The translations under genes and the position numbers were made by a program. A stretch of 64,000 bases of DNA from Paenibacillus andongensis (GTDB lineage: Bacteria > Bacillota > Bacilli > Paenibacillales > NBRC-103111). Each line of letters opens with the position of its first letter. Positions within the stretch are counted from its first letter, which is position 1. This document shows, in pieces, positions 54,026 to 63,006 of the stretch. Below the pieces are notes generated by a model. That model saw nothing but the letters and a program-made list of their open reading frames with translations, made no database searches and was not told the DNA's origin. The stretch is taken from positions 6,579,001-6,643,000 of the forward strand of contig NZ_CP104467.1 in NCBI RefSeq assembly GCF_025369935.1. The letters run 5' to 3'.

Positions 54026-54600
54026 TAATTACCTGGGGTGAATTCAAACAACAATTAGAAGCCCACGGAGGAAAGAACGAGAATATTACCGAAGTATGCA
54101 TGGACATGTCCCCTACTTTCATCGAAGGAGCTGAGGAGCATTTTCCGAATTCAGCTATTACTTTCGACAAGTTCCATATTGTGCATGCTCCCAACGAAGC
54201 AGTTGATGAAGTACGCCGTACGGAACGGAAGAGCAGCTTACAGTTAAAATATACGCGCTATCTATGGTTGAAAAACCCGGAAAACCTGACCCCATCCCAA
54301 CAAGAAAACGATGGCGAAACTAAATGTTTGCGATCTAGATACCGCTAAAGCATCTCGAATGAGGTTGATTCTGCAAGAGATCTACCTCTCTTCGGCAGTT
54401 ACTGCACCGATGGTGCTACAAGATTGCACAATGACGGTGTTTTCCGTTGGTTTTCCTCTCTCTAAACTTACCAATGGACTACTAGAGGGAGTTAACAGCC
54501 AATTTCAAGCCGCGAAACAAAAGCCCACGGAATCATTGCCATGGTGTATAACCTGACTGGAAAGCTAAAGTTCACCCTTTAATAAAGAAAAAGAACTGGT
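54026..54600 (+). pseudogene. Decayed ISL3-family transposase
   Basis: Plus-strand fragments read VCMDMSPTFIEGAEEHFP, ITFDKFHIVHAPNEAVDEVR and LWLKNPENLTPSQQ, matching the DDE core of ISL3 transposases, followed in another frame by KLTNGLLEGVNSQFQAAKQK, the characteristic C-terminal motif. Frameshifts and a missing N-terminus show it is inactive. It separates the GT-C-like gene from gtrA. Confidence 0.85.
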
Positions 54601-54747
54601 AACAGCTTGGAGCCAACGCATCGCTCGAACCTGAACCAATTCCCTTGTCCAGCACAGTATGCCCTTCTTCAGTATCTTTATGCTACACAGATGGAGAACT
54701 TAGCATCGCTTGTTACTTCTATCATATAAACTCCATTAGAGGCAGAA

Positions 54748-56652
54748 TTAATCCATATTTTCCATTTCAGTTATGCGAATATCTTTTAACTGAAAAGGTC
54801 TTTCTCCCGAATATACAAATCTAACATAAGCATTATAAATATTTTGATAATTTCCCGAATTAATCAATATCTTGTACATTTTTTCTTTATTTATTAAATT
54901 TACAGACTGTTGTTGTTCATTAAAATCATAAGCTCCATTATTTCCATAAAAATCAACATAAAAATTTGATATAGTACTATGTGGTTTCGCAGTAAACTCA
55001 ACTTTGTATACTGTATTTGGTTTTATTTCAGTCGGAATTCCAAAAGCATAAACATTTTTATCACCAGGTGTAACATCTATTAGTTCTTGTGCAAACAACT
55101 CCTTTTTTTCTATTCCAATCTCAATAGAGCATTGTGAACTTCTAGGTATATTTATATATTGATAACCAGACTTACCTTTTACAGCTTCAATTTTATTATT
55201 TAACATTTGCATACATCCAGAACTACCACTAATCTTTCTTTGCAAGTCTTTAATTGTATCATTCGTTACCAAAATCTTTCTAATTCTCCCCTCATCGGCA
55301 TATATAACCGGTTTTGTATAGCTATATCCTCCATCTACATGAGTTGTCCTGGAAATAAATGTTGAATATAGTGGATTATACAGCTGAGGGAAATTATTCA
55401 ATATTGCAGTCGCAATTGGCGTATGATATACGTAACTTGTTGGAACATATAAATAGAATATAATTATTATTGCACTAATGAAAGATGAGATATACAGTGA
55501 ACAAAAATATACGCTCTTATATTGTTTCTTTTTTACAATTTCTAATCCTTCAGTAACTATGTAGAATAACATTATTGGTGTTACCCATGAATTATATCTT
55601 GCAATTCCTGTCATTCCAGAATTTATATGAAGCATCATTGAATATGTCAAAATAGTACCAAAAAAGGCAATTAAATACAATATTGCCATAGTATTTCTCA
55701 AATACAATCCCCGAAAAATAAAAATAAAAAATAAAATTAGCGCAACCGGAAAGTACGGGAATATTCCAAGATTTAAGTCAAAAAGATAAGTATAAAATCT
55801 TTCAAAAAGAAAATTTGTCGTTCCCGCGAATGCAGTAACACTTAATTTACCAACTGCAAAATAATAAAATATGAATGGAACAATAGATGGCACAAAACAA
55901 AGCCCCAATTTTAAAATTTCCAAGAATTTATTTTTTAATATTTGAATTACTTCATACATTAGCTTGACATTATTTTTTTTGAAGAGTTCTACAAAAAATG
56001 AGACAATAATTACAGCTCCATATATCATTATTGTTGGATTTAATGAACCAGCAATGGAAACTAATAAGCCTGCTGTTTTATACTGCTTATTACTAAAAAA
56101 AACTAAAGACATTACAACAAGAGAAAAAATAAAACTTTCTGCAGAACCCCAAACTATGGTGTAAAAAAATATGGGATTACAAATCAAAAGTATTATAAGC
56201 AACAAACGTTTCGATTCAGTTATTTTAAGTTTTTTTAAAACAACAATTAGAGCGATAACATAGAACAACACATTTGTTAACAATAAGGTATATGATTGAT
56301 TAAGTCTTAAAGTTTTTAATATTAATTTTACAGGCAATGCTGCTATTGAATAAGTTGGAAAATACCACCCTAGCCATTTATTACTTTCAATAACTATTAA
56401 TTTACTACTTCTTAAATCATTATACCCCATTACACCACTATATAGATTTGGAAAATCTAATCTAGCTTTATCAATATCGGATTGATTTATGAAAAATGAC
56501 ATTCTTTGTTCTAATGAAATTATAGGCATCATATATGAATCCAATTCACCGGAAACAGCTGGAGGTTTCATTGTTACAATTAGTTGTAGTATAATCGCAG
56601 CTATTAATATAATCGAAAAACTTACCTTTTTATAATATTGATCATTTATCAT
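54748..56652 (-). CDS. GT-C-like polytopic membrane glycosyltransferase (GtrC-type candidate)
   Basis: A 634-residue protein starting at ATG 56652 (GGAAGGGTG about 9 nt upstream). About eleven or twelve membrane helices occupy residues 10-430, and an acidic pair lies in the first external loop (GELDSYMMP near 36), where GT-C enzymes have catalytic acids. A C-terminal beta-rich external domain (about 520-630, KVEFTAKPHSTISNFYVDFY) is CBM-like. It precedes the gtrA operon on the same strand, interrupted only by transposon debris. Transfer of the flipped sugar to the glycan outside the membrane is inferred. Confidence 0.72.
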   Translation of the reverse strand: MINDQYYKKVSFSIILIAAIILQLIVTMKPPAVSGELDSYMMPIISLEQRMSFFINQSDIDKARLDFPNLYSGVMGYNDLRSSKLIVIESNKWLGWYFPTYSIAALPVKLILKTLRLNQSYTLLLTNVLFYVIALIVVLKKLKITESKRLLLIILLICNPIFFYTIVWGSAESFIFSLVVMSLVFFSNKQYKTAGLLVSIAGSLNPTIMIYGAVIIVSFFVELFKKNNVKLMYEVIQILKNKFLEILKLGLCFVPSIVPFIFYYFAVGKLSVTAFAGTTNFLFERFYTYLFDLNLGIFPYFPVALILFFIFIFRGLYLRNTMAILYLIAFFGTILTYSMMLHINSGMTGIARYNSWVTPIMLFYIVTEGLEIVKKKQYKSVYFCSLYISSFISAIIIIFYLYVPTSYVYHTPIATAILNNFPQLYNPLYSTFISRTTHVDGGYSYTKPVIYADEGRIRKILVTNDTIKDLQRKISGSSGCMQMLNNKIEAVKGKSGYQYINIPRSSQCSIEIGIEKKELFAQELIDVTPGDKNVYAFGIPTEIKPNTVYKVEFTAKPHSTISNFYVDFYGNNGAYDFNEQQQSVNLINKEKMYKILINSGNYQNIYNAYVRFVYSGERPFQLKDIRITEMENMD

Positions 56653-56839
56653 TAAAATTGCACCCTTCCAACAATATTGAATAATTGTATTACTAGCTTT
56701 AATAAATTCTTCAAAGAAGTGACTCTCTGAAAAGATAGTAGACACAGAATTTAAGGGCCCTTCGCTCTACTGGGTGAGTGTAGTTAGGGCTTGCTGTACA
56801 AATAAAACATTCTGCTCTAGCAAGGGATTAGAACTGCTT

Positions 56840-57118
56840 TTGTCGAATTCATCTGCAAAGAAGAAATATGCGGAAAACTGAACCCCGCGAATCCCTGGAT
56901 TCAACTGGGCAAGTTAATTCCGTGGAATAAAGCGGAAGATGCTTACACCGATGTCTTCCAATCTCCCGTACTTGGTCAAAAGGCGTATTCCGTTTGGATT
57001 ACGCCCGGGGCTTTGATTATCAAGGAAAGACTGGGTCTCACTGATCGGGAAACGACCTATCGAGGCTATCTCGACTACGGCAAGTATGACAATTACTGTA
57101 GCAGTGTAATCCGCTTCG
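56840..57118 (+). pseudogene. Fragment of an IS transposase N-terminus
   Basis: The plus strand encodes NPANPWIQLGKLIPWNKAED and VFQSPVLGQKAYSVWIT... GALIIKERLGLTDRETT, the N-terminal pattern of IS1182/IS5-like transposases (LGELIPWD ... LGALIIKE). There is no start, and the frame stops at about 57130. Confidence 0.65.
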
Positions 57119-57681
57119 TTTCACGACTTTAAAACAACGCCGTCACCGAGGAAATCGAAGAACTTCCCGTTGATATGGGAACCAAGATTCTCCGGGACGT
57201 GAACGTGATTTTGGATAAAGGCAAAAAACGGATGACGCATTTGTTGCGAATAATCGAAACAATCGATAATAAAGGCAACAATCTAGTTCCGATCATTACG
57301 AATCGATTTGACCTAAGCACTGAAGAAGTCAGATCGAGACTTTCTTTCGTTGGGCAAGCAACACCTGAAATTGACAGGGTTTTACGGGACTAGCGAGCAG
57401 GCCGTCATCAATCAGATCTGGATTTGCCTCATAGCACACTGTTGGATTTGTTGATCAAGTTGGAAATCGAGACGAACAAGACGCTCTCAGAGCTTGTGGA
57501 TATATTAAAAACATTATGGAAACCTTGGGATAACTTTATCGCCGCTGCAATACGATGCCTAGCCGAACCTCAAGAGGGAGACAGAAATAAACCTAAAGGA
57601 AACGTGATCGTGGTAACGAATAAATCTGAAAAACCACTCATCGAAATGGATATGAATACCAAATGGACAGCAAATGCCTGA
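57119..57681 (+). pseudogene. Fragment of a transposase C-terminus (IS4/IS1182-like)
   Basis: The plus strand reads GTKILRDVNVILDKGKKRMT, GNNLVPIITNRFDLSTEEV and, after frame changes, CLIAHCWIC... LLIKLEIETNKTLSELVDIL, resembling the second half of a DDE transposase. The catalytic region is deleted (RSRLSF joined to later sequence). Possibly the same element as the fragment just upstream. Confidence 0.6.
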
Positions 57682-57896
57682 AGGAGAGACCTACGCTACT
57701 GTTTATATATCGGTGTTTCTTTACCATTTACTTTTGCTGTTATTTGTCGAAATTATCTGAAAATCATTTTTATCAATAAGAGCTAAAAACTTACGGGACT
57801 CTCTTTCGCTTCAGGCAACCAGTGTCTGTTTGGTATTTAAATACAATTCATGCTTTTACTATTGATTATTGCTCTTTAACCCCTTCACCTTATCCT

Positions 57897-60308
57897 TCAT
57901 TCATAACTATTTACTTCATAAGACTTATCTATTTTTAAAAGAGTTTCTTTTAGAATATTTGATATCACTTTCCACTCGAATTTATTATCAACAAACTTTT
58001 TAGAAGATGAGGACAATTTAGCTTTTAAATCACTATTATTTAATAATTCTCTTATTTCTTCACAAAAACTATTGAGATCTGTGATAAGAATATGTTCTCC
58101 ATTCACAACATCATATCCCCTCGCACCTATTTTTGACGATATAATAGGGACTCCATTTGCCATATACTCCGCAACTTTTAAGTTAGTCCCGGAACCATTC
58201 GACATAGGATTAATAGCAATATCTGCGACTGAATAAATTAATAATTTTGTTTGTTCATCAACTATTCCAGCTAATACAACATTCTTAGGTAAATTCCGAT
58301 CTCTAAAGGCTAAGCATTGTCCACCCATAATAATAAATTTGCATTCCGATAAACTATTTGCGATTTTAAGAATTTCTTCTACAGCTTCTATATTAGGCTT
58401 ATGCCAACTACCAATAAATACGATAATATTTTCATTTTCTATCCCTAGATCTACTTTATTTTTCTGCCTAGTACGAAAATCCACATAAGGATTTAACCTT
58501 GTGTCTACACCATTTGGAACGAGCACTGCTTTTTTATATTCTACTTTATAGGTATCTGTCAATTTGTCTATATCTTCACTTGAGCATGCCAAAATTATAC
58601 TACTTGATAAACATGCTCTTTTCTCCAGCTCAAATAACTCTTCTAACAATTTATGGGCTGTTTTGTTGTCAGGTAACATTGATTTTTTTAAATTATATTC
58701 CATATTCTGCGAATCATAGATAATATATTTATTTACACCGTACTTTTCAATTAAATTATATAAATACGGTTGAGCTGCAACAAGAATATTAGCGTTTTGC
58801 ATGTATTTATCTGCAATACGAATAAACTCAGGCGACAAATTTATTAGTCTATGCATCACAATATCCGTGATTGGAATACCGACTTCTCTTTCTATTGCCC
58901 ATTCTTTCTCTAAGTGAGTGTTGCTCATAGGAATTGAAATTTCTGTTAAGTTCCCAACCCTTTTCTCATAATGTTTAGACTCATTATTTAAACTTACTAT
59001 TGTGATGTCATATTCCTGATCTAAATTTTTATAAATATTGAATATTCTGAGTTGTCCACCATGCTTTCTCGGTAAAACTGGATAAGTTGAAAGTATAGTT
59101 ATTTTCTTTTTAATTTGGGGAGGAAAATTAACATAGCTACTTAGATTGTCCTGCAATAAAGATGTTATGCAGTTATTCCAAGTTATAGTTCTCACAGAAT
59201 CTCTGGCATTTGCACCCAGGGTCATCGCTAAAGATTTATTACTCACCAGCATACTCATTTTTTCTGCTAAACTTAGTGGATCACTATTAGCTAATAAGCC
59301 GGTTTTTCCGTCAATAACAAATTCAGTCGTTCCACCTGAATCTTTACATGTGATTACTGGTTTTCCACAATGCATAGCTTCAATAGTAACAAGACCATAA
59401 TCTTCATCATAGGGCACATAAATAACAGCTAATGCATTAGAATATAGATCTTTCAACTTCTCATTATTTATATATCCAATAAATTTAATTCTGTCATCAT
59501 TTAAGGCTATCTGTTTTAGCCTACTCTCATCTGGACCAGATCCTGCAATAAGTAAATTCACATTTGGATTACTTATATGACTCATAGCTTTAATTACTAA
59601 TTCTACCCGCTTGGCACCATCTAATCTTCCAACTACTAAGAAATAGTCATAATCCCCTCCTTGTAAACCCTGCAAGGTTGTTGGTGGGTATATTACTTCA
59701 ACATTAACATTTGAAGGGAAGTAATCATTTCTATCCTTTACTGTCTTAGATATGGAGGTATATCTTTTCATTCTTGATGGATGAAGAGCCCATTTATCAA
59801 GGAAATGAATGATCTGTCTAATAAACGGCCCTGGAAATGCAAAAAAATCTTTAGAATAATTTTCTCTGTTAGTATAAAGAAGATCAATCATTTTAAAGAA
59901 GCCATCTAAATCATTATGAATATTATTAGGATCTTGGGTGTACTCTATTATTTTGTTTATTTCTATGTGAGACGTCTTCTTCATCTCTGTCGGCATATTA
60001 AGAAAATGATAGGTATCAAAAAGACCTCTTAAATGATGGGCCATATAAATAGTATGATTTCTATGCTGAACCATCCAACTAGGGTATTTGCAAGTAATAA
60101 TCATATCAAAATGGTCTAAATTTAAATTATAAAAAGTTTCATAGCTCTTCAATAATTCCCAGAACCCATTCTCTCCAGTTGGGATCTTAAATAGCTCCAC
60201 TCTATGATCCGTTAATTCATCTATTTGTTGATATAACCCTAACATCAACTTTTCAATGCCACCTACAGCAAATGGTTTAGGACTGGGTGATACAATTGCA
60301 ATATCCAC
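57897..60308 (-). CDS. Double GT4 glycosyltransferase
   Basis: An 803-residue protein with two GT-B/GT4 modules. Module 1 (1-390): PKPFAVGGIEKLM at the start, LVVGRLDGAKRVELVIKAM near 220 and PYDEDYGLVTIEAMHCGKPV near 300. Module 2 (400-800): STYPVLPRKHGGQLRIFN, VFIGSWHKPNIEAVEEIL near 640 and NPMSNGSGTNLKVAEYMANG near 705. Both keep the E-x7-E-type donor site. I start at GTG 60308 (GAGGAG 7 nt upstream; MDIAIVSPSPKPF) rather than an ATG overlapping the RBS. Fused GTs of this kind polymerise repeat units in WbdA/WsaE-like systems. Confidence 0.9.
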   Translation of the reverse strand: MDIAIVSPSPKPFAVGGIEKLMLGLYQQIDELTDHRVELFKIPTGENGFWELLKSYETFYNLNLDHFDMIITCKYPSWMVQHRNHTIYMAHHLRGLFDTYHFLNMPTEMKKTSHIEINKIIEYTQDPNNIHNDLDGFFKMIDLLYTNRENYSKDFFAFPGPFIRQIIHFLDKWALHPSRMKRYTSISKTVKDRNDYFPSNVNVEVIYPPTTLQGLQGGDYDYFLVVGRLDGAKRVELVIKAMSHISNPNVNLLIAGSGPDESRLKQIALNDDRIKFIGYINNEKLKDLYSNALAVIYVPYDEDYGLVTIEAMHCGKPVITCKDSGGTTEFVIDGKTGLLANSDPLSLAEKMSMLVSNKSLAMTLGANARDSVRTITWNNCITSLLQDNLSSYVNFPPQIKKKITILSTYPVLPRKHGGQLRIFNIYKNLDQEYDITIVSLNNESKHYEKRVGNLTEISIPMSNTHLEKEWAIEREVGIPITDIVMHRLINLSPEFIRIADKYMQNANILVAAQPYLYNLIEKYGVNKYIIYDSQNMEYNLKKSMLPDNKTAHKLLEELFELEKRACLSSSIILACSSEDIDKLTDTYKVEYKKAVLVPNGVDTRLNPYVDFRTRQKNKVDLGIENENIIVFIGSWHKPNIEAVEEILKIANSLSECKFIIMGGQCLAFRDRNLPKNVVLAGIVDEQTKLLIYSVADIAINPMSNGSGTNLKVAEYMANGVPIISSKIGARGYDVVNGEHILITDLNSFCEEIRELLNNSDLKAKLSSSSKKFVDNKFEWKVISNILKETLLKIDKSYEVNSYE

Positions 60309-60323
60309 ATATACTCTCCTCAT

Positions 60324-61523
60324 TTAGAATGTTAAATGTTCTAATAACTTATCAATCGTATTTCTCCATGTATACTTTCTACTAGTTTCATACGCTGCAT
60401 TTCCCATCCTTATAGCCATTTCTTTGTTCTCAGCTATTCTCTGAATAGCTTCAGCTATCGCATCAGAGGTAGGATCAACTAAAAATCCATTAATTCCATC
60501 TTCTATAAGTTCTGCATAACCGCCACCATCTTTACATGCAATAACTGGCTTTTTAAAAGACATAGCTTCAATAGCTGTTAAGCCATAATCCTCTTCATAT
60601 GCCGGACACACAACACAGGAAGCTTTGGAATACTCCTCAAATAAACTTTCTGTTGAAACTCTACCTGTAAAGATAACATTCGAAGGGGTTCTATTTTTTT
60701 TTGCATTTTGAATAAGCTTTTCATATTCAAACCCAAATTTCCCGTTAGACATTTGCTTCCAGACTATATCATCAGTTATGACGATCCCCTCTTGGGAAGT
60801 ATAGGTTAACAGGTTATCAATTCTTTTTAAATCATCTGTTCGGCCGCCCGCGCCCACAACTTTGCCTACAAGATTAGGCAGTAGTTTCATAGCCTTAACA
60901 AAAAGCTCTGGTCTTTTAGGGAATTCATGCCTGCCCACAACTATAGGATACTCATAAATAACTTGACCATTAAAATAATATATATCAGGATCGATTCCAG
61001 CATAAATAACATCTACATTGTTGCTAAGATTGTTAAACTGTTTAATCCTATTCTTTATCGTCTGACTACCTGCAAGAATGGTAGTCACTTTAGATAAACT
61101 AAGTGTATCTATTTCACGAATTACTTGAACTGATTTATGATGATAGGGTTGTTGCAGCCCTACTTCAAGAATGAGATCTGACATATCATAAAAAAATTTC
61201 ATATGATGATAAAATAATGAAATGTGCTTTGGATGTTTAATTGCAAATGAAGGAGGCTGTGTACTAATAACTGCATCATATCGCGATAAATCCATCTTTA
61301 AATATTTCCAATACATATTAATGTATTTAAAAAATTCAGGATTTTTATAAAACATATCTTGATTAATTATATAGGGTATATCATTCGTGCTTGTATCCGT
61401 AGCATCTACGTAAACCATTTGAACCTCATGCCCTCTCAATTCAAGCTCGAGTTTAAGACGATTTACTACGACTTCAAAACCACCTGAAATTTTGTAATCT
61501 GGTTTTACAATACCAATTTTCAT
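60324..61523 (-). CDS. GT4 family glycosyltransferase
   Basis: A 399-residue GT-B enzyme with KISGGFEVVVNRLKLELE at the start, PIVVGRHEFPKRPELFVKAM near 210 and PAYEEDYGLTAIEAMSFKKP near 310 followed by a GGGYAELI loop. It shows strong likeness to module 1 of its downstream neighbour, suggesting duplication. It lies 13 bp after the methyltransferase gene. The donor is unknown. Confidence 0.92.
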   Translation of the reverse strand: MKIGIVKPDYKISGGFEVVVNRLKLELELRGHEVQMVYVDATDTSTNDIPYIINQDMFYKNPEFFKYINMYWKYLKMDLSRYDAVISTQPPSFAIKHPKHISLFYHHMKFFYDMSDLILEVGLQQPYHHKSVQVIREIDTLSLSKVTTILAGSQTIKNRIKQFNNLSNNVDVIYAGIDPDIYYFNGQVIYEYPIVVGRHEFPKRPELFVKAMKLLPNLVGKVVGAGGRTDDLKRIDNLLTYTSQEGIVITDDIVWKQMSNGKFGFEYEKLIQNAKKNRTPSNVIFTGRVSTESLFEEYSKASCVVCPAYEEDYGLTAIEAMSFKKPVIACKDGGGYAELIEDGINGFLVDPTSDAIAEAIQRIAENKEMAIRMGNAAYETSRKYTWRNTIDKLLEHLTF

Positions 61524-61536
61524 AAAGTCACAATCC

Positions 61537-63006
61537 TTATTTTCTAGCTATAATGGCATAATCTTGATTTCCAAACAATAAATCATTTATACGATCAATT
61601 CCCTCATTGAATTGCGTTAAATTTTTAATTGAATTATCACTTTCTACTCTTGGCAGGGTCATATACGATTCAACTGGACTAGAGTATTTTATTTCTGTTT
61701 TGGTAAATCCACGAGAGTCAACAATATATTGAATAGTCCATGGATGTACTGGTTTAACATGCGTTGGATCAACATAGAAATAGCGATAATAAATTGCAAG
61801 CGACATCGGGTTAGGTGTTTCCATTATTAGATAAGATCCTGGTTTTAATTTTTTATAGGCTAATTCAACAAGAACTATTATTTGGTCAAATGGCATATGT
61901 TCTATAACTTGACCTAAAAATATTCCTCCCAAAACATTATCTTCTATTAAATTTAAATAACTTATTGCGTTATCATATTTAACTGGTAAACCCCGGTCTA
62001 GACAATAGTCAATCATATCTTGATTTAAATCAATTCCTTTAACAGAAATATTATTTTCTATCAATAGTTCAATAAATTCACCTCGTCCACATCCTATATC
62101 GAGAACATTGTGTTTGTCCAAAAAATAAGGTAAATAGACCTTTTGGCGATTTTTTATATCATCTAGACTACCTCTAAACTTATTTTCGAAATGCAAGTAA
62201 TCAAAGCTATTAGAATCCATTTCTGATTCACTAGGTAAACCAATACTGGTTGTAATATCCTTTTCAAAGGATGCTTCACTCACATTAATACTTTTAACTT
62301 TCTTAAATTGTCTTAGTCTATATTGCATAAAACTAATCTCAGCTTTGTGTTGTTGTTCTGTTTGTTGAAGTCTTGAGTTAAAATTTCTAATCTGCTCGTT
62401 AATAATATTTATTTTTTCAATCATATCCTTACTATTACTATCTTTTGTTAATTCGGCTTCATTTATTTTAGTGCTGATTTGTTCAAACATTTGAGTAATT
62501 ATTTGAAAATCTTGAAGTTTGGATGTGTTATTCTCTTCTCTTGTAATAAAATGTTCATTAAGTGACTTTAATTGATTTTCCAAAGAGTTAATTACCGAAC
62601 GTTGTTCAGAGATAATTGCCTCACTTGATTCAATTTTAGCCTTGAATAATACGAGAATATTAGAAATTTCATTTATTGATCTCGTAACCGAACCATTAAA
62701 AGTAGCTTGTGCATCAAAAGGTTTGCTAACATACCATCTTAATAGTTTTCTGACTAGTTTTTTTCCAAATACAATAAATTTACCTAATTTTCTTCTATGC
62801 GAGGTAATTGGTTGATCAGTACTTACATTCCAAAGAGCATTGTTGGAATCTCTTTCAATAAACAAACGTGAAAAGTCCAAACCATGGCTGTTTGAAGAAT
62901 CATTTATGGATGTTAAATCTATACTGTCATCATCTTCGGAATATTGGATAATTTGTTTCTTTAAATGATCCATCAGTTCCTCCGCGGAACTAAATTGCTG
63001 GTTCAT
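61537..63006 (-). CDS. SAM-dependent methyltransferase with N-terminal coiled coil, chain-terminator candidate
   Basis: The ATG at 63006 has GGAGGAG 6 nt upstream and gives 489 residues. Residues about 85-245 include a basic amphipathic region and a long coiled coil; from about 285 a class I methyltransferase follows (VLDIGCGRGEFIELL, then VKGIDLNQDMIDYC and FLGQVIEHMPFDQI). It overlaps the Wzt gene by 4 bp. In WbdD-type systems a methyltransferase joined to a coiled coil caps the glycan and measures chain length before export; that role here is inference. Confidence 0.88.
   Translation of the reverse strand: MNQQFSSAEELMDHLKKQIIQYSEDDDSIDLTSINDSSNSHGLDFSRLFIERDSNNALWNVSTDQPITSHRRKLGKFIVFGKKLVRKLLRWYVSKPFDAQATFNGSVTRSINEISNILVLFKAKIESSEAIISEQRSVINSLENQLKSLNEHFITREENNTSKLQDFQIITQMFEQISTKINEAELTKDSNSKDMIEKINIINEQIRNFNSRLQQTEQQHKAEISFMQYRLRQFKKVKSINVSEASFEKDITTSIGLPSESEMDSNSFDYLHFENKFRGSLDDIKNRQKVYLPYFLDKHNVLDIGCGRGEFIELLIENNISVKGIDLNQDMIDYCLDRGLPVKYDNAISYLNLIEDNVLGGIFLGQVIEHMPFDQIIVLVELAYKKLKPGSYLIMETPNPMSLAIYYRYFYVDPTHVKPVHPWTIQYIVDSRGFTKTEIKYSSPVESYMTLPRVESDNSIKNLTQFNEGIDRINDLLFGNQDYAIIARK

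Noticed and set aside
54100-54348. Small intact gene (82 codons)
   Set aside because: It is an internal piece of a frameshifted ISL3 transposase.
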